From: an uncultured Collinsella sp.
GTDB lineage: Bacteria; Actinomycetota; Coriobacteriia; Coriobacteriales; Coriobacteriaceae
Assembly (NCBI GenBank): GCA_900549555.1
Contig: UROO01000004.1
Coordinates: 1 to 47,099 of the forward strand
DNA: 47,099 nt
Direction of reading: 5' to 3'
The translations under genes were made by a program, and so were the position numbers. Position 1 is the stretch's first letter, and every line of letters starts with the position of its first letter. The notes beneath the pieces are model-generated. The model worked only from the letters and a program-made list of their open reading frames with translations, ran no database searches and had not been told where the DNA came from. Of this stretch, positions 16,955-25,554 are shown in pieces.

Positions 16955-19900
16955 ATGCTGGAGCTCAAAGGTATTTGCAAAAGGTACGTTACCCAGTCGT
17001 TTACGCAGGTGGCGCTCGACAGCGTAAGCCTGGCTTTTCGCGATAACGAGTTCGTGGCCATTCTGGGTCCCTCGGGCTCGGGTAAAACTACGATGCTCAA
17101 CGTCATCGGCGGACTGGATCATTTCGATTCCGGCGACCTGCTCATCGACGGTATTTCGACCAAGGATTTTCACGATCGCGATTGGGATGCCTATCGCAAT
17201 AACCGCATCGGCTTTGTGTTCCAGAGCTATAACCTCATTCCGCATCAGACCATTTTGGAAAACGTGGAGCTGGCGCTTACGCTCACGGGTGTGGGGCACG
17301 CCGAGCGCCGCCAGCGTGCGCGCGAGGCGTTGGAGAAAGTCGGCCTGGGCGAGCACGTTAACAAGCGCCCGAGCCAGCTTTCGGGCGGGCAGATGCAGCG
17401 TGTGGCCATCGCCCGCGCCCTGATTAACGATCCCGAGATTGTGCTGGCCGACGAGCCGACCGGCGCTTTGGATTCAACGACATCCGTACAGGTCATGGAT
17501 CTGCTCAAAGACGTGGCGCGCGACCGCCTGGTTATTATGGTCACGCACAATCCCGAGCTGGCGTACCAATACGCCACGCGCATCGTCAACCTGGCGGACG
17601 GTAAGATCACCGACGATTCCGACCCTTTCGATGTCGCTGACGCCACGCGCCGCGAGGCCAAGCCTACGCGCAAAACCTCGATGAGCTTTGTGACGGCGCT
17701 GGGGCTTTCTGCCCGCAACCTCATGACCAAGAAGGGTCGCACGGCCATGACTGCTTTTGCGGGCTCGATTGGCATTATCGGCATTGCGGCGATTCTGGCG
17801 CTGTCCAACGGCGTAAACGGCTACATCAAAAAGGTCGAGGAGGATACGCTCTCGAGCTACCCGCTCACCATTTTCAAGCAGGATTACGACCTGTCGTCCA
17901 TGATGGGCGGGCAGGGGGCCACGGATGACGAGGCGTCCAACGGCGAGGATTCGTCCGACGACGGTACCGACGGCAAGGCTCAGGGAACCGATAAGATTCC
18001 CGTGGTCACGGCCGTAAAGGATATGTTTGCGAGCGTTAAGTCCAACGACATGACGAGCTTTAAGGCATGGCTTGACGACGGCGGCGATGGTATCGACAAA
18101 GAGGTCAACGCCATCCAGTATGGCTACGGCGTGACGCCAGTTGTCTATCGTTCGAGTAAGGGTGACGAGAAGCCCGTCCGGCTGGTGCCCAACGCTATGA
18201 CCGAGGCCATGAGCGGAGGCGCAAGTTCGGCGGCAACGGTGAGCATGGAATCCATGGGAACCTCGGTCTTTAACGAGATGATCGACGACCAGAGTCTGCT
18301 CGACAGCCAGTACGATGTCGTCGCTGGCCATTGGCCTACGTCCGCCAACGAAGCCGTGATGGTGCTTTCGAGCCGTGGCACGGTGGGCGATTACACGCTC
18401 TACAGCATCGGTGCGCTGGATATTGATGAGCTCAATGACCTGGTTAACAGCGCCATGGCGGCCGACGGTGGAGTCGAAACGCCCGAGACCGGCACCGACT
18501 TTACCTACGACGATGCGCTGTCCACGACGTTTAAGGTGCTGTCGCCGGCCGATGCGTATCGCAAAAACGAAGAGACCGGCATGTGGACCGATATGTCTGG
18601 CGACGCCGACTTTATGTCCGCCAAGGTTGCCGACGGTATCGACGTGCACATTGTGGGCGTGGTGCGACCCAACGAGACGGCCAACGCGAGCGCGTTGTCC
18701 CCGGGCATTGCCTACACGCATGCGCTGACTCGCCAGCTTATGGAGCGCGCCGCCGATTCGCAGATTGTGCAGGAGCAACTCGCCCACCCCGAGACGGATG
18801 TCTTTACGGGCAAGTCTTTCGATGAGCTGCAGTGCGAGGCCAAACAAGGCGTGGATCTGGGCAGTATGTTCAGCGTGGATGAGGCGGCGCTGAAGAGCGC
18901 GTTCTCGTTCGATACGCCTGCGCTCTCGGGCGCTGCCGGCGGTATGGACCTTTCTGGCATCGACTTGTCCGGGCTGGACATTGACCTTTCTGGCGTTGGT
19001 AAGGACATCGACTTCAGCGACATCATGGCCAAAGCGCCAACCCCAGATTTCTCGGGTATCTTTGACGGTCTGGAACTCACACCCGAGCAAATGCAGCAGG
19101 TGGGAACACTAGCCAACCAGCTGTTTGAGAGCTTTCTGCAATCTGATCAGTTTAGGGCACTGTCGCCCGAAGATCTTAGGGACGCGTCAAAGCTCGCTGC
19201 CGCATTCTCGACGTATCTTGAGAATGATGCCGCAGCCCAGCAATACCTGGCTCAGCTCAAGGCACTCGGCGGCGATGCCCTGGCCGAGCGCCTGCAACAG
19301 GCGATGACCGACTATGTGCAAAAGCAGCTGGCTCCGTATCTGCAGCAGGCTATGGATCAGGTGATGAAGGCGATCAGCGAGCAGATAGCATCGACGGTAT
19401 CGTCCCAGCTCAAGGCGGGCGCGGCAGGGCTCATGGCAGGGCTCATGGACCAGATGGCGACACAGATGTCTTCGAGTTTTGCCAACCTGGCGAGCGCCAT
19501 GCACGTGGATGCGAGTGCCTTTGCTCGTGCCATCCATTTCAACATGGACGCCGAGGATCTGAGTTCGCTCATGATGAGCTATGCCAAGGCGTCGAAGCTC
19601 ACCTACGACAACAATCTGACCACGTTGGGCTATGCGGATGAGGCGGACCCCATCTCGGTTAAGATTTTCCCGCGCGACTTTGAGGCCAAGGAGCGCGTAC
19701 TCGATCACATCGATGCGTACAACAAGCAGGTCAAAGCCGCTGGCCATGATGATCGGGCAATTTCGTACACCGACTACATGGGCATCATCATGGGTTCGGT
19801 GACCGACATCGTGAACACCATCAGCTTGGTGCTCATCGCATTCGTGAGTATCAGCCTGGTGGTGAGCTCCATCATGATCGGCATCATCACCTACATCAGC

Positions 19901-20221
19901 GTGCTGGAGCGCAAAAAGGAGATTGGCATCCTGCGTGCGATCGGCGCGTCGAAGCGCAACGTGGCCAACGTATTCAATGCCGAGACCTTTATCGAGGGCC
20001 TCATCGCCGGCGTCTTTGCCATTGTCGTCGTGGTGGCCGTGAGCTTTCCGGTTAATGCCTGGGCGCTTGCTGCCAAACAAGTGCCCAATCTGATGAGCCT
20101 GCCCGTGCAGGATGCGCTGGTGCTCATCGCGATTTCGGTGCTGCTGACGGTTGTTGCCGGCCTGCTGCCCGCCCGCAGCGCGTCCAAGAAAGACCCCGTA
20201 GAAGCCCTGCGCTCCGAATAA
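16955..20221 (+). CDS. MacB-like ABC transporter, ATPase-permease fusion
   Basis: Single-chain ABC protein of 1088 residues. Residues 1-230 are the ATPase: Walker A GPSGSGKT (38-45), signature LSGGQMQRVAIARAL, Walker B IVLADEPTGALD. A basic linker leads to the first membrane helix near 270 (MTAFAGSIGIIGIAAILALS). A very large extracytoplasmic domain of ~650 residues follows, including a repeated DLSG stretch and a long Gln/Ala/Met-rich helical region. Three membrane segments of the FtsX type close the protein (~950-1080, LERKKEIGILRAIGASK). MacB/LolCDE-type machines act as mechanotransmitters on envelope substrates rather than classic pumps. The ATG at 16955 has GGGAGG 10 bases upstream; the GTG at 16922 is less likely. 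Confidence 0.92.
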   Translation: MLELKGICKRYVTQSFTQVALDSVSLAFRDNEFVAILGPSGSGKTTMLNVIGGLDHFDSGDLLIDGISTKDFHDRDWDAYRNNRIGFVFQSYNLIPHQTILENVELALTLTGVGHAERRQRAREALEKVGLGEHVNKRPSQLSGGQMQRVAIARALINDPEIVLADEPTGALDSTTSVQVMDLLKDVARDRLVIMVTHNPELAYQYATRIVNLADGKITDDSDPFDVADATRREAKPTRKTSMSFVTALGLSARNLMTKKGRTAMTAFAGSIGIIGIAAILALSNGVNGYIKKVEEDTLSSYPLTIFKQDYDLSSMMGGQGATDDEASNGEDSSDDGTDGKAQGTDKIPVVTAVKDMFASVKSNDMTSFKAWLDDGGDGIDKEVNAIQYGYGVTPVVYRSSKGDEKPVRLVPNAMTEAMSGGASSAATVSMESMGTSVFNEMIDDQSLLDSQYDVVAGHWPTSANEAVMVLSSRGTVGDYTLYSIGALDIDELNDLVNSAMAADGGVETPETGTDFTYDDALSTTFKVLSPADAYRKNEETGMWTDMSGDADFMSAKVADGIDVHIVGVVRPNETANASALSPGIAYTHALTRQLMERAADSQIVQEQLAHPETDVFTGKSFDELQCEAKQGVDLGSMFSVDEAALKSAFSFDTPALSGAAGGMDLSGIDLSGLDIDLSGVGKDIDFSDIMAKAPTPDFSGIFDGLELTPEQMQQVGTLANQLFESFLQSDQFRALSPEDLRDASKLAAAFSTYLENDAAAQQYLAQLKALGGDALAERLQQAMTDYVQKQLAPYLQQAMDQVMKAISEQIASTVSSQLKAGAAGLMAGLMDQMATQMSSSFANLASAMHVDASAFARAIHFNMDAEDLSSLMMSYAKASKLTYDNNLTTLGYADEADPISVKIFPRDFEAKERVLDHIDAYNKQVKAAGHDDRAISYTDYMGIIMGSVTDIVNTISLVLIAFVSISLVVSSIMIGIITYISVLERKKEIGILRAIGASKRNVANVFNAETFIEGLIAGVFAIVVVVAVSFPVNAWALAAKQVPNLMSLPVQDALVLIAISVLLTVVAGLLPARSASKKDPVEALRSE

Positions 20222-20250
20222 TGTGGCAAAGGGACAGTCCCTTTGTTACA
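20222..20250 (+). repeat. GGGAC/GTCCC hairpin at ABC gene end
   Basis: Starts right after the TAA stop. Arms 20222-20235 and 20237-20250 pair with two mismatches; the core AAAGGGAC/GTCCCTTT is perfect. It may end the ABC transcript and belongs to a set of related hairpins in this window. Confidence 0.6.
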
Positions 20251-20271
20251 TTGAGACCCTCGCGAAATCGG

Positions 20272-20447
20272 GGTCTAATACTTTTCCAAGAAGTGAACGA
20301 GTCAAAATGGACCCCCGAAGCATCGACACTTTTGAGATGCAATTTCCTGCGGTTTTGATCGTTGAATCCTGCGGTTTTGGCGTCAGAAAATGTCGATGCT
20401 TCGGGGGTCAAAATACAGCCATTCACTTCTGGGGAAAGTATTAGACC
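20272..20447. repeat. Long palindromic element, copy 1
   Basis: An imperfect inverted repeat of 176 bp. Outer arms (GGTCTAATACTTT type) and inner arms (CCCCCGAAGCATCGACA) pair over some 65 bases each side. The centre carries two copies of CCTGCGGTTTT. The inner arm and the centre recur in copy 2 at 20791-20970. Confidence 0.85.
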
Positions 20448-20521
20448 TCGAAATATAGACGGCGTTTGCGAGCGGAAATCAGAACGCAAGCTTCTAGCTC
20501 TTCTTTGCAGAGAGCATAAGG

Positions 20522-20781
20522 CTAATCCGCGACGCTTTCGCACATGGGCTCCAAGGCATCTTGCGCGATGGCAAGCTGCTCGGCGGCGCCGCCCAGGTTG
20601 CGCGCGAGATTGTTATCGCCGTTCTTGAGCAAACGGCCGGCGGCTTGCGTGGCGAGCACGCTGGCTGGAGTTCCCTTTGGCGAAACACAATGTCGTTGAT
20701 CATTTGGAGTGGCAGGATCAGCAGACATGCTACGAATGCCATGATGAGCGCAATCGCTGCGATCTTGCCGTTCGTGAGCAT
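20522..20781 (-). pseudogene. Frameshifted small membrane protein
   Basis: From an ATG at 20781 the minus strand encodes MLTNGKIAAIALIMAFVACL and a membrane helix ending near MINDIVFRQRELQ. The frame then changes near 20670. The continuation reads ASVLATQAAGRLLKNGDNNL, then LGGAAEQLAIAQDALEPMC and ESVAD before a stop. Joined, it would be a ~85-residue protein with one N-terminal membrane anchor and a helical tail. No good binding site is visible. I do not recognise the family. It sits exactly between the two palindromic elements. Confidence 0.55.
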
Positions 20782-20790
20782 TAGTAAATC

Positions 20791-20970
20791 GAAGGTGAAT
20801 GGTTTCCCGAGAAGTGAACGACCTAATTTGGACCCCTGAAGCACCCACGTTTTTCGACGCTAAAACCGCAGGATTTGAGTGATAAAACCGCAGGAATTGG
20901 CCTTCCAAAAGTGTCGATGCATCGAGGGTCCGATTTCACTCGTTCACTTCGCGGAAAACCATTCACCTTC
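20791..20970. repeat. Long palindromic element, copy 2
   Basis: An inverted repeat of 180 bp. The outermost ~31 bases (GAAGGTGAATGG... and its complement) match with about two mismatches. The inner arms carry GAAGTGAACGA, GGACCC and GCATCGACA words like copy 1, and CCGCAGG/AAAACCGC words lie at the centre. Confidence 0.85.
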
Positions 20971-21057
20971 GTTGTATGAGGCGCCGGATGGAAGGGTGAT
21001 TATCGTCAAGCTGCTGCCTCTGCCTTGTGAATCATCTGGAGCACAAGGCATAATGCA

Positions 21058-21086
21058 TGTAACAAGGGGGCGGTTCCTTTGTCACA
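21058..21086 (+). repeat. Degenerate GGGAC-type hairpin
   Basis: TGTAACAAGGGG pairs imperfectly with CCTTTGTCACA. It lies 25 bp before the dihydrouridine synthase start and resembles the hairpin at 20222-20250. Confidence 0.4.
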
Positions 21087-21110
21087 TCCGTTGATATGAG
21101 AGAAGAGTAG

Positions 21111-22064
21111 ATGATTCTATCGCTTGCCCCCATGGAGGGGATTACCGGGCATGTGTTCCGTCGCGTGCATGCGGAGTGCTTTGGTGCGCTTGACTGCTAT
21201 TACACGCCGTTTTTGCCGCCGCCGCGGGTAGGAAACCGCTTTGGCGGCAAGGCATTTAAGGAGATCGATCCTGCCAATAACCAGGGGCTCAACGTAGTGC
21301 CTCAGCTGATGTCCAAGAATTCGGACGAGTTTGTGTGGGCGGCACAGGTACTCGCCGACATGGGATATCGCGAGGTCAATCTCAACTTGGGTTGCCCCTC
21401 GGGGACGGTTGTTGCCAAGGGCAAAGGATCGGGCTTTTTGCGCAACTTGGACGAGCTTGAGGTGTTCTTGAGTGACGTGTGTGAGCGCTCTCCGCTGCCG
21501 GTATCGGTCAAGACCAGGTTGGGGTTGGAGAGCGACGACGAATACGAGCGCGTACTCGATCTATATTGCCGCATGCCGCTGGCAGAGCTGATCGTGCATC
21601 CTCGCGTACAAAAGGACCGCTATACGGGCACGCCGCGCAAGGAGTTTTATGGCGAGACGCTGGAGCGCGCGCCGTTTCCGGTGGCATACAACGGTGACAT
21701 TTTTGATCTTGAGGACATGGGTGCGCTGGTGGAGGCCTATCCCGGCACACGTCATGTGATGCTGGGGCGTGGCTTGCTCGCGAACCCAGCTCTGGCTCGC
21801 ATGGTCAACGGCGGTCCCGCTGCCACGGCAGCCGAACTGCAGCGCTTCCACGACACGCTGTTTGCGGCCTATGCAGAAGAGATCGGCGGCAACGCGGTCT
21901 TTCGTATGAAGGAGTGGTGGTTCTACGCCAAGTGCGCTTTCGCCGACCCCGCTACCGTTCACAAGCTCGTACGTAAGACCAAAAAGGTTGACGAATACCG
22001 CGCCGCCGTCGAGCGCGTCTTTCGCGAGCAGCCACTCGCACCCATAGCCTGCTTCCACGGCTAG
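21111..22064 (+). CDS. tRNA-dihydrouridine synthase family protein
   Basis: FMN enzyme of 317 residues that reduces uridine to dihydrouridine in tRNA. LAPMEGITGHVFR starts the TIM barrel, the catalytic cysteine is C95 in NLNLGCPSG, and later motifs include KTRLGLES, LIVHPRVQKDRYTG, YNGDIFD and LGRGLLANP. Length is typical for Dus. The binding site (GAGAAGAG) is weak. It is convergent with the glutaredoxin gene across a shared hairpin. Confidence 0.93.
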   Translation: MILSLAPMEGITGHVFRRVHAECFGALDCYYTPFLPPPRVGNRFGGKAFKEIDPANNQGLNVVPQLMSKNSDEFVWAAQVLADMGYREVNLNLGCPSGTVVAKGKGSGFLRNLDELEVFLSDVCERSPLPVSVKTRLGLESDDEYERVLDLYCRMPLAELIVHPRVQKDRYTGTPRKEFYGETLERAPFPVAYNGDIFDLEDMGALVEAYPGTRHVMLGRGLLANPALARMVNGGPAATAAELQRFHDTLFAAYAEEIGGNAVFRMKEWWFYAKCAFADPATVHKLVRKTKKVDEYRAAVERVFREQPLAPIACFHG

Positions 22065-22065
22065 T

Positions 22066-22121
22066 TAGTCATTGGGGGCGTTCTTTAACGACTAGTCATC
22101 TAAGAACGTCCCCGATGACTA
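22066..22121. terminator. Two-sided hairpin, 56-bp repeat family copy 1
   Basis: Arms 22066-22085 and 22102-22121 (20 bp, two mismatches) built on GGGGGCGTTCTT/AAGAACGTCCCC. It lies between two convergent genes, so it can end transcription from both sides. A near-identical element, with a similar loop, is at 42759-42812. Confidence 0.7.
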
Positions 22122-22128
22122 TGTTGCA

Positions 22129-22374
22129 CTAGAGCAGGTTCTTCCGTATCCACGCGATGATGTCACTCGATTCGTAGAGCGGCTTGCCGTCGATGAACAG
22201 GCAGGGAACCTGGCGTTTTCCGCCGACGGCGATGAGCGTCTGCTCGGCATCGGGGTCGGTCGAGATGTTGCGCTCAGGGATGGTCACGCCGTTATCGGCC
22301 AAAAAGCGCTTGACCTTTATGCAATACGGGCAGCCGGTCATAACGAATAGCACGAGCTCATGATCAGTAGCCAT
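22129..22374 (-). CDS. Glutaredoxin-like protein
   Basis: Small thiol-redox protein of 81 residues with the active site GCPYC (C15, C18), then KVKRFLADNG, the QVPCLFIDG cis-proline loop and ESSDIIAWI. This is a NrdH/glutaredoxin-type fold of normal length. The ATG at 22374 has GGAG upstream with short spacing; the upstream start would add 13 non-conserved residues. It follows the XRE/TipAS gene by about 50 bp on the same strand and may share its transcript. Confidence 0.9.
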   Translation of the reverse strand: MATDHELVLFVMTGCPYCIKVKRFLADNGVTIPERNISTDPDAEQTLIAVGGKRQVPCLFIDGKPLYESSDIIAWIRKNLL

Positions 22375-22425
22375 AGGTCTCCAATCGGTTGAGGTTTTGA
22401 TTGAAATACCCAAAGCCGCCGCGGT

Positions 22426-23253
22426 CTATGCGCGGGCCAGCGACGACTCGATGGCCTGGACCAGAAACGCCGTAGCTCCGGTGCCGCAGGGCTTGTCGTA
22501 GTAGTCAATAAAGCGCTGGTCGGCAAGATAGCCGTGGGCGAGACCCAGGTACGCTTCGTTCTGGGGTTCGCGCCCCCAGTTGAGACCAATCCAACGACGA
22601 TGCATCGCGACGAGCTTGCGAGCCTCGCTTCCATCCGCATCGCCGTCGCCCATGGCAATCGAAAGCTGGCCCAAAATGGCGCGTTCAAGTTCCTTCATGT
22701 CGTTCCATGTCTGAGGATCCATATCCAGCAGCGCCTCGTTTGCCGCATCGATAGCCTCATCGCCATAGCGCGCCCGCGCCTCGGCACCGTAGCGCTCCTC
22801 GTTTTCTTGCACGGCGCGCCAGCGCTCCAGTTGCGGCAGGACGGCGCCCATGAGCGAGACGGCTTCGTCGAGCGACATGCCGGTGTTTTGTGCCAGCCGC
22901 GGGGCACAGTCCTCGATCATCGCCTCCATGGTGGTCTCGTAGGTGTACTGGCCGTGGTCGTAGCACCACTTGCAGTAATGATCGGTCGCGGCGCCCGCAG
23001 CATCGGTACCGCAGTCGTCGGGCGTGAGTATCATGCCGCAGCTCTGGCAATAGTGCTCGGGCATTTCGAGCAGGTGAGACAGGGGCTCGTCGGTCACGGC
23101 GGCGATGAGCTTCATCATGTCGATGCCCGGTGTGGCCTCGCCGCGTTCCCAACGGCTGACGGCTTGGCGTGTGACGAAGAGCTTGGCGGCGAGCTGCTCC
23201 TGGGTAAGGTGATGGGCGCGACGGACAGCGATGAGCTTTTCTGCAAAGGCCAT
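22426..23253 (-). CDS. XRE regulator with zinc ribbon and TipAS domain
   Basis: Three-part regulator of 275 residues. Residues 1-60 are an XRE helix-turn-helix (LTQEQLAAKLFVTRQAVSRW). Residues ~68-115 are a cysteine-rich ribbon (YCQSCGMILTPDDCG, then YCKWCYDHGQYTYE). Residues ~125-275 match the TipAS ligand-binding helical fold (MSLDEAVSLMGAV, LLDMDPQTWNDMKELERAI, HRRWIGLNWG, FIDYYDKPCG). TipAS binds thiopeptide-like drugs, often through a cysteine, but is usually fused to a MerR domain; here the DNA-binding part is XRE. Its own promoter and a palindrome lie just upstream. Confidence 0.88.
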   Translation of the reverse strand: MAFAEKLIAVRRAHHLTQEQLAAKLFVTRQAVSRWERGEATPGIDMMKLIAAVTDEPLSHLLEMPEHYCQSCGMILTPDDCGTDAAGAATDHYCKWCYDHGQYTYETTMEAMIEDCAPRLAQNTGMSLDEAVSLMGAVLPQLERWRAVQENEERYGAEARARYGDEAIDAANEALLDMDPQTWNDMKELERAILGQLSIAMGDGDADGSEARKLVAMHRRWIGLNWGREPQNEAYLGLAHGYLADQRFIDYYDKPCGTGATAFLVQAIESSLARA

Positions 23254-23283
23254 GGCGGCTCCTTTCTGCTGGTTGATGGCTTA

Positions 23284-23327
23284 AGCATACGCGGCAGCAG
23301 GTGCCCTTCCAAGCAACCGTTGGTTGC
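23284..23327 (-). promoter_or_regulatory. Promoter and palindrome of the XRE/TipAS gene
   Basis: On the minus strand, TTGGAA (23307-23312) and TATGCT (23284-23289) are 17 bases apart. Directly upstream is a palindrome with 6-bp arms GCAACC/GGTTGC (23313-23327), a likely binding site for the regulator or for control of the divergent trmO gene. Confidence 0.55.
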
Positions 23328-23381
23328 ACGACGGGGAACCGCGGCGAAGAATTGCGCGCAACGCCCCACACCTCCATGCCG

Positions 23382-23387
23382 TACAAT
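23382..23387 (+). promoter_or_regulatory. -10 box implying leaderless trmO mRNA
   Basis: TACAAT ends 7 bases before the ATG at 23395, and no Shine-Dalgarno sequence is present. If this box is used, transcription would begin at or next to the start codon, giving a leaderless message. Confidence 0.5.
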
Positions 23388-23394
23388 GACCGGC

Positions 23395-24132
23395 ATGGAA
23401 CCTATTGCACACATACATACCGATCTGCCGCAGAAGTTTGGCATTCCGCGCAACAGCTTTTTGGCGCCCCATCTGCAGGGACGCATTGTCTTTGAGCCGG
23501 AATTTGCCTCCAACGCAGCGGTCGAGGGTCTGGACTCCTTCTCTCACCTATGGCTGCTGTGGCGCTTCGAAAACGGAACGCCCGGCGGCACGGCTAAGGA
23601 CATAGCTGCCGATGCCAAGACGCAGGACAGGTCCGGCACCAACGCAAAATGGTCGAAAACCGTGCGCCCGCCGCGGTTGGGTGGAGCCAAGCGCGTGGGC
23701 GTGTTTGCCACACGCAGTCCATTTCGCCCTAATCCCATCGGGCTCACCTGCGTCAAGCTCGATCGCGTCGAGCTCACCGACGATGGTCCCATCATCCATG
23801 TGCTGGGGACCGACCTGCGCGACGGCACGCCCATCTACGACATTAAGCCCTACATTCCGTTTGCGGACTGCCACCCGGATGCGACAGGCGGCTGGATTGA
23901 GGGTGCTCCGTGGCAAGAGCTCGATGTTGAGTTTCCACAAGCGCTGCAGGATATGGTCCCGCCCGCAAAGCTCCCCGGCTTGGTCGAGGTCCTTTGCCAA
24001 GATCCGCGCCGTGCGGGCAGCAAGCACGAGCCAAACCGCGTTTACCATTTGGCTTACGCCGGGCTCGACATATCGTTTACGGTCGACGGAGCCGGGTTGA
24101 CGGTAACCGCCATCAACGACGCTCAAGACTAA
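23395..24132 (+). CDS. trmO: tRNA (t6A37) N6-methyltransferase TrmO family
   Basis: Protein of 245 residues in the TrmO/TsaA family, which methylates N6-threonylcarbamoyladenosine at position 37 of certain tRNAs. Motifs are FGIPRNS, GLDSFSHLWLLWRF, GVFATRSPFRPNPIGLT and GTDLRDGTPIYDIKPYIPF; the C-terminal part reads KHEPNRVYHLAYAGLDISF. Among ATGs at 23386 and 23395 I use the second because of the adjacent -10 box. The open frame extends far upstream but that part is antisense to the XRE gene. Confidence 0.9.
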   Translation: MEPIAHIHTDLPQKFGIPRNSFLAPHLQGRIVFEPEFASNAAVEGLDSFSHLWLLWRFENGTPGGTAKDIAADAKTQDRSGTNAKWSKTVRPPRLGGAKRVGVFATRSPFRPNPIGLTCVKLDRVELTDDGPIIHVLGTDLRDGTPIYDIKPYIPFADCHPDATGGWIEGAPWQELDVEFPQALQDMVPPAKLPGLVEVLCQDPRRAGSKHEPNRVYHLAYAGLDISFTVDGAGLTVTAINDAQD

Positions 24133-24244
24133 TCTGCCATCTGCCCGTATCCGTCAAAATCAACAGCAAACCCCATGCCAAAACCGCCCACGCTGGTGGA
24201 CAATAACGCCTACCAAAACAATCAACTTTGCACGGGGGTTCAGC

Positions 24245-25459
24245 ATGAAATACGACTTTAGCTCGCTTATCGACCGCCACGGCATGGACTCCATCGCCGT
24301 TGACTCTTGGGGTGAGATCCCCGGTATGGCTCCGAATGCACCCGACGAGGGATTCGACCGCATTCCCATGTGGGTGGCCGACATGAACTTCGCCACGGTG
24401 CCCACGGTCCAGGAGCACATCATTCAGCGTGCCCAGCACCCCATGTTTGGCTACTTTAACCCGCGCCCCGAGTACTTCGACCGCATCATCGAATGGCAGA
24501 GTCGCCGCAATGGCGTCGAGGGTCTGCGCCCTGAACATATCGGCTACGAAAACGGCGTGCTGGGCGGTGTCGTGTCGACGCTGCGCGCGTATGTACAGCC
24601 GGGCGATGCGGTGCTGGTCCACAGCCCTACCTACATCGGCTTTACCAAGTCCATTGAGGCCGCGGGCTATCACATTGTCCACAGCCCGCTTAAGCTCGAC
24701 GACCAGGGCGTGTGGCGTATGGACTTTGAGGACATGGAGCACAAGCTCGCCCAAAACCACATCCATGCCGCGGTGTTCTGCTCGCCGCACAATCCCTGCG
24801 GCCGCGTATGGGAGCGCGACGAGATTGAGCGCGCCATGGACATCTATCGCCAGCACGATTGCGTGGTGATCTCGGACGAGATTTGGTCCGATATCATCCT
24901 GCCGGGGCACAAGCACATCCCGACGCAGTCGGTGAGCGAGGACGCCCGCATGCGCACGGTTGCCCTTTATGCGCCCAGCAAGACGTTTAACCTGGCGGGC
25001 CTGGTTGGCAGCTACCACATCATCTACAACGAGACGCTGCGTGACCGCATGTGCGCTGTGTCCAACAAGACCCACTACAACGAGATGAATGTCCTCTCCA
25101 TGCACGCGCTTATCGGTGCCTACCAGCCGCAAGGCTACGAGTGGGTGGACGAGCTCAACCAGGTGCTTGCCGGCAATATCGAGTACTTCTGCACGTATGC
25201 AGAAAAACACTGGAAGGGCATCGCGTTTTCACGTCCGCAGGGCACGTACATGGTGTTTATTGACTGCACCGAGTGGTGCCGCGAGCATGGCCGCGATATT
25301 CAGTGGCTGCTCGACGAGGGGGCGCGCGTGGGCGTGGGGTATCAGGACGGCCGCCCGTTCCATGGACCCTGCCACATTCGTGTGAATCTGGCGCTGCCGC
25401 TTTCGCGCGTAAGGGAAGCGTGCGACCGCCTGGACCGCTACGTTTTTAATGCGCGGTAA
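24245..25459 (+). CDS. MalY/PatB-type PLP C-S lyase/aminotransferase
   Basis: PLP enzyme of 404 residues. IPMWVADMNFATVP, NGVLGGVVSTLRAYVQPGD, PHNPCGRVW and VVISDEIWSDI (D211 binds the PLP nitrogen) lead to APSKTFNLAG, where K246 holds PLP. HIRVNLALP near the end binds the carboxylate. These are marks of the MalY/PatB family, which cleaves cystathionine or cysteine to release a thiol or sulfide, pyruvate and ammonia. GGGGG lies upstream of the start. It ends at a strong shared terminator. Confidence 0.93.
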   Translation: MKYDFSSLIDRHGMDSIAVDSWGEIPGMAPNAPDEGFDRIPMWVADMNFATVPTVQEHIIQRAQHPMFGYFNPRPEYFDRIIEWQSRRNGVEGLRPEHIGYENGVLGGVVSTLRAYVQPGDAVLVHSPTYIGFTKSIEAAGYHIVHSPLKLDDQGVWRMDFEDMEHKLAQNHIHAAVFCSPHNPCGRVWERDEIERAMDIYRQHDCVVISDEIWSDIILPGHKHIPTQSVSEDARMRTVALYAPSKTFNLAGLVGSYHIIYNETLRDRMCAVSNKTHYNEMNVLSMHALIGAYQPQGYEWVDELNQVLAGNIEYFCTYAEKHWKGIAFSRPQGTYMVFIDCTEWCREHGRDIQWLLDEGARVGVGYQDGRPFHGPCHIRVNLALPLSRVREACDRLDRYVFNAR

Positions 25460-25469
25460 GTGTGCACTG

Positions 25470-25511
25470 CACACGGGGCCTTCTGCCAAGTCGGCTAGAA
25501 GGCCCCGTGTG
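25470..25511. terminator. Bidirectional terminator hairpin
   Basis: A perfect 15-bp stem (25470-25484 with 25497-25511, 12-base loop) stands between the convergent MalY and pyridoxamine-oxidase-like genes. It is GC-rich without a long T run. Confidence 0.75.
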
Positions 25512-25554
25512 GTAAGGCATCTGTAACCATTGGGCGCAGACCTTCTGCGGAGGC

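Noticed and set aside
15842..17356. 504-residue minus-strand open frame
   Set aside because: It crosses the persulfide reductase, a gap and the ABC gene in antisense. It has no domain and no binding site.
22534..23394. N-terminal extension of TrmO to 532 residues
   Set aside because: The extra part is antisense to the XRE/TipAS gene and TrmO homology starts at 23395.
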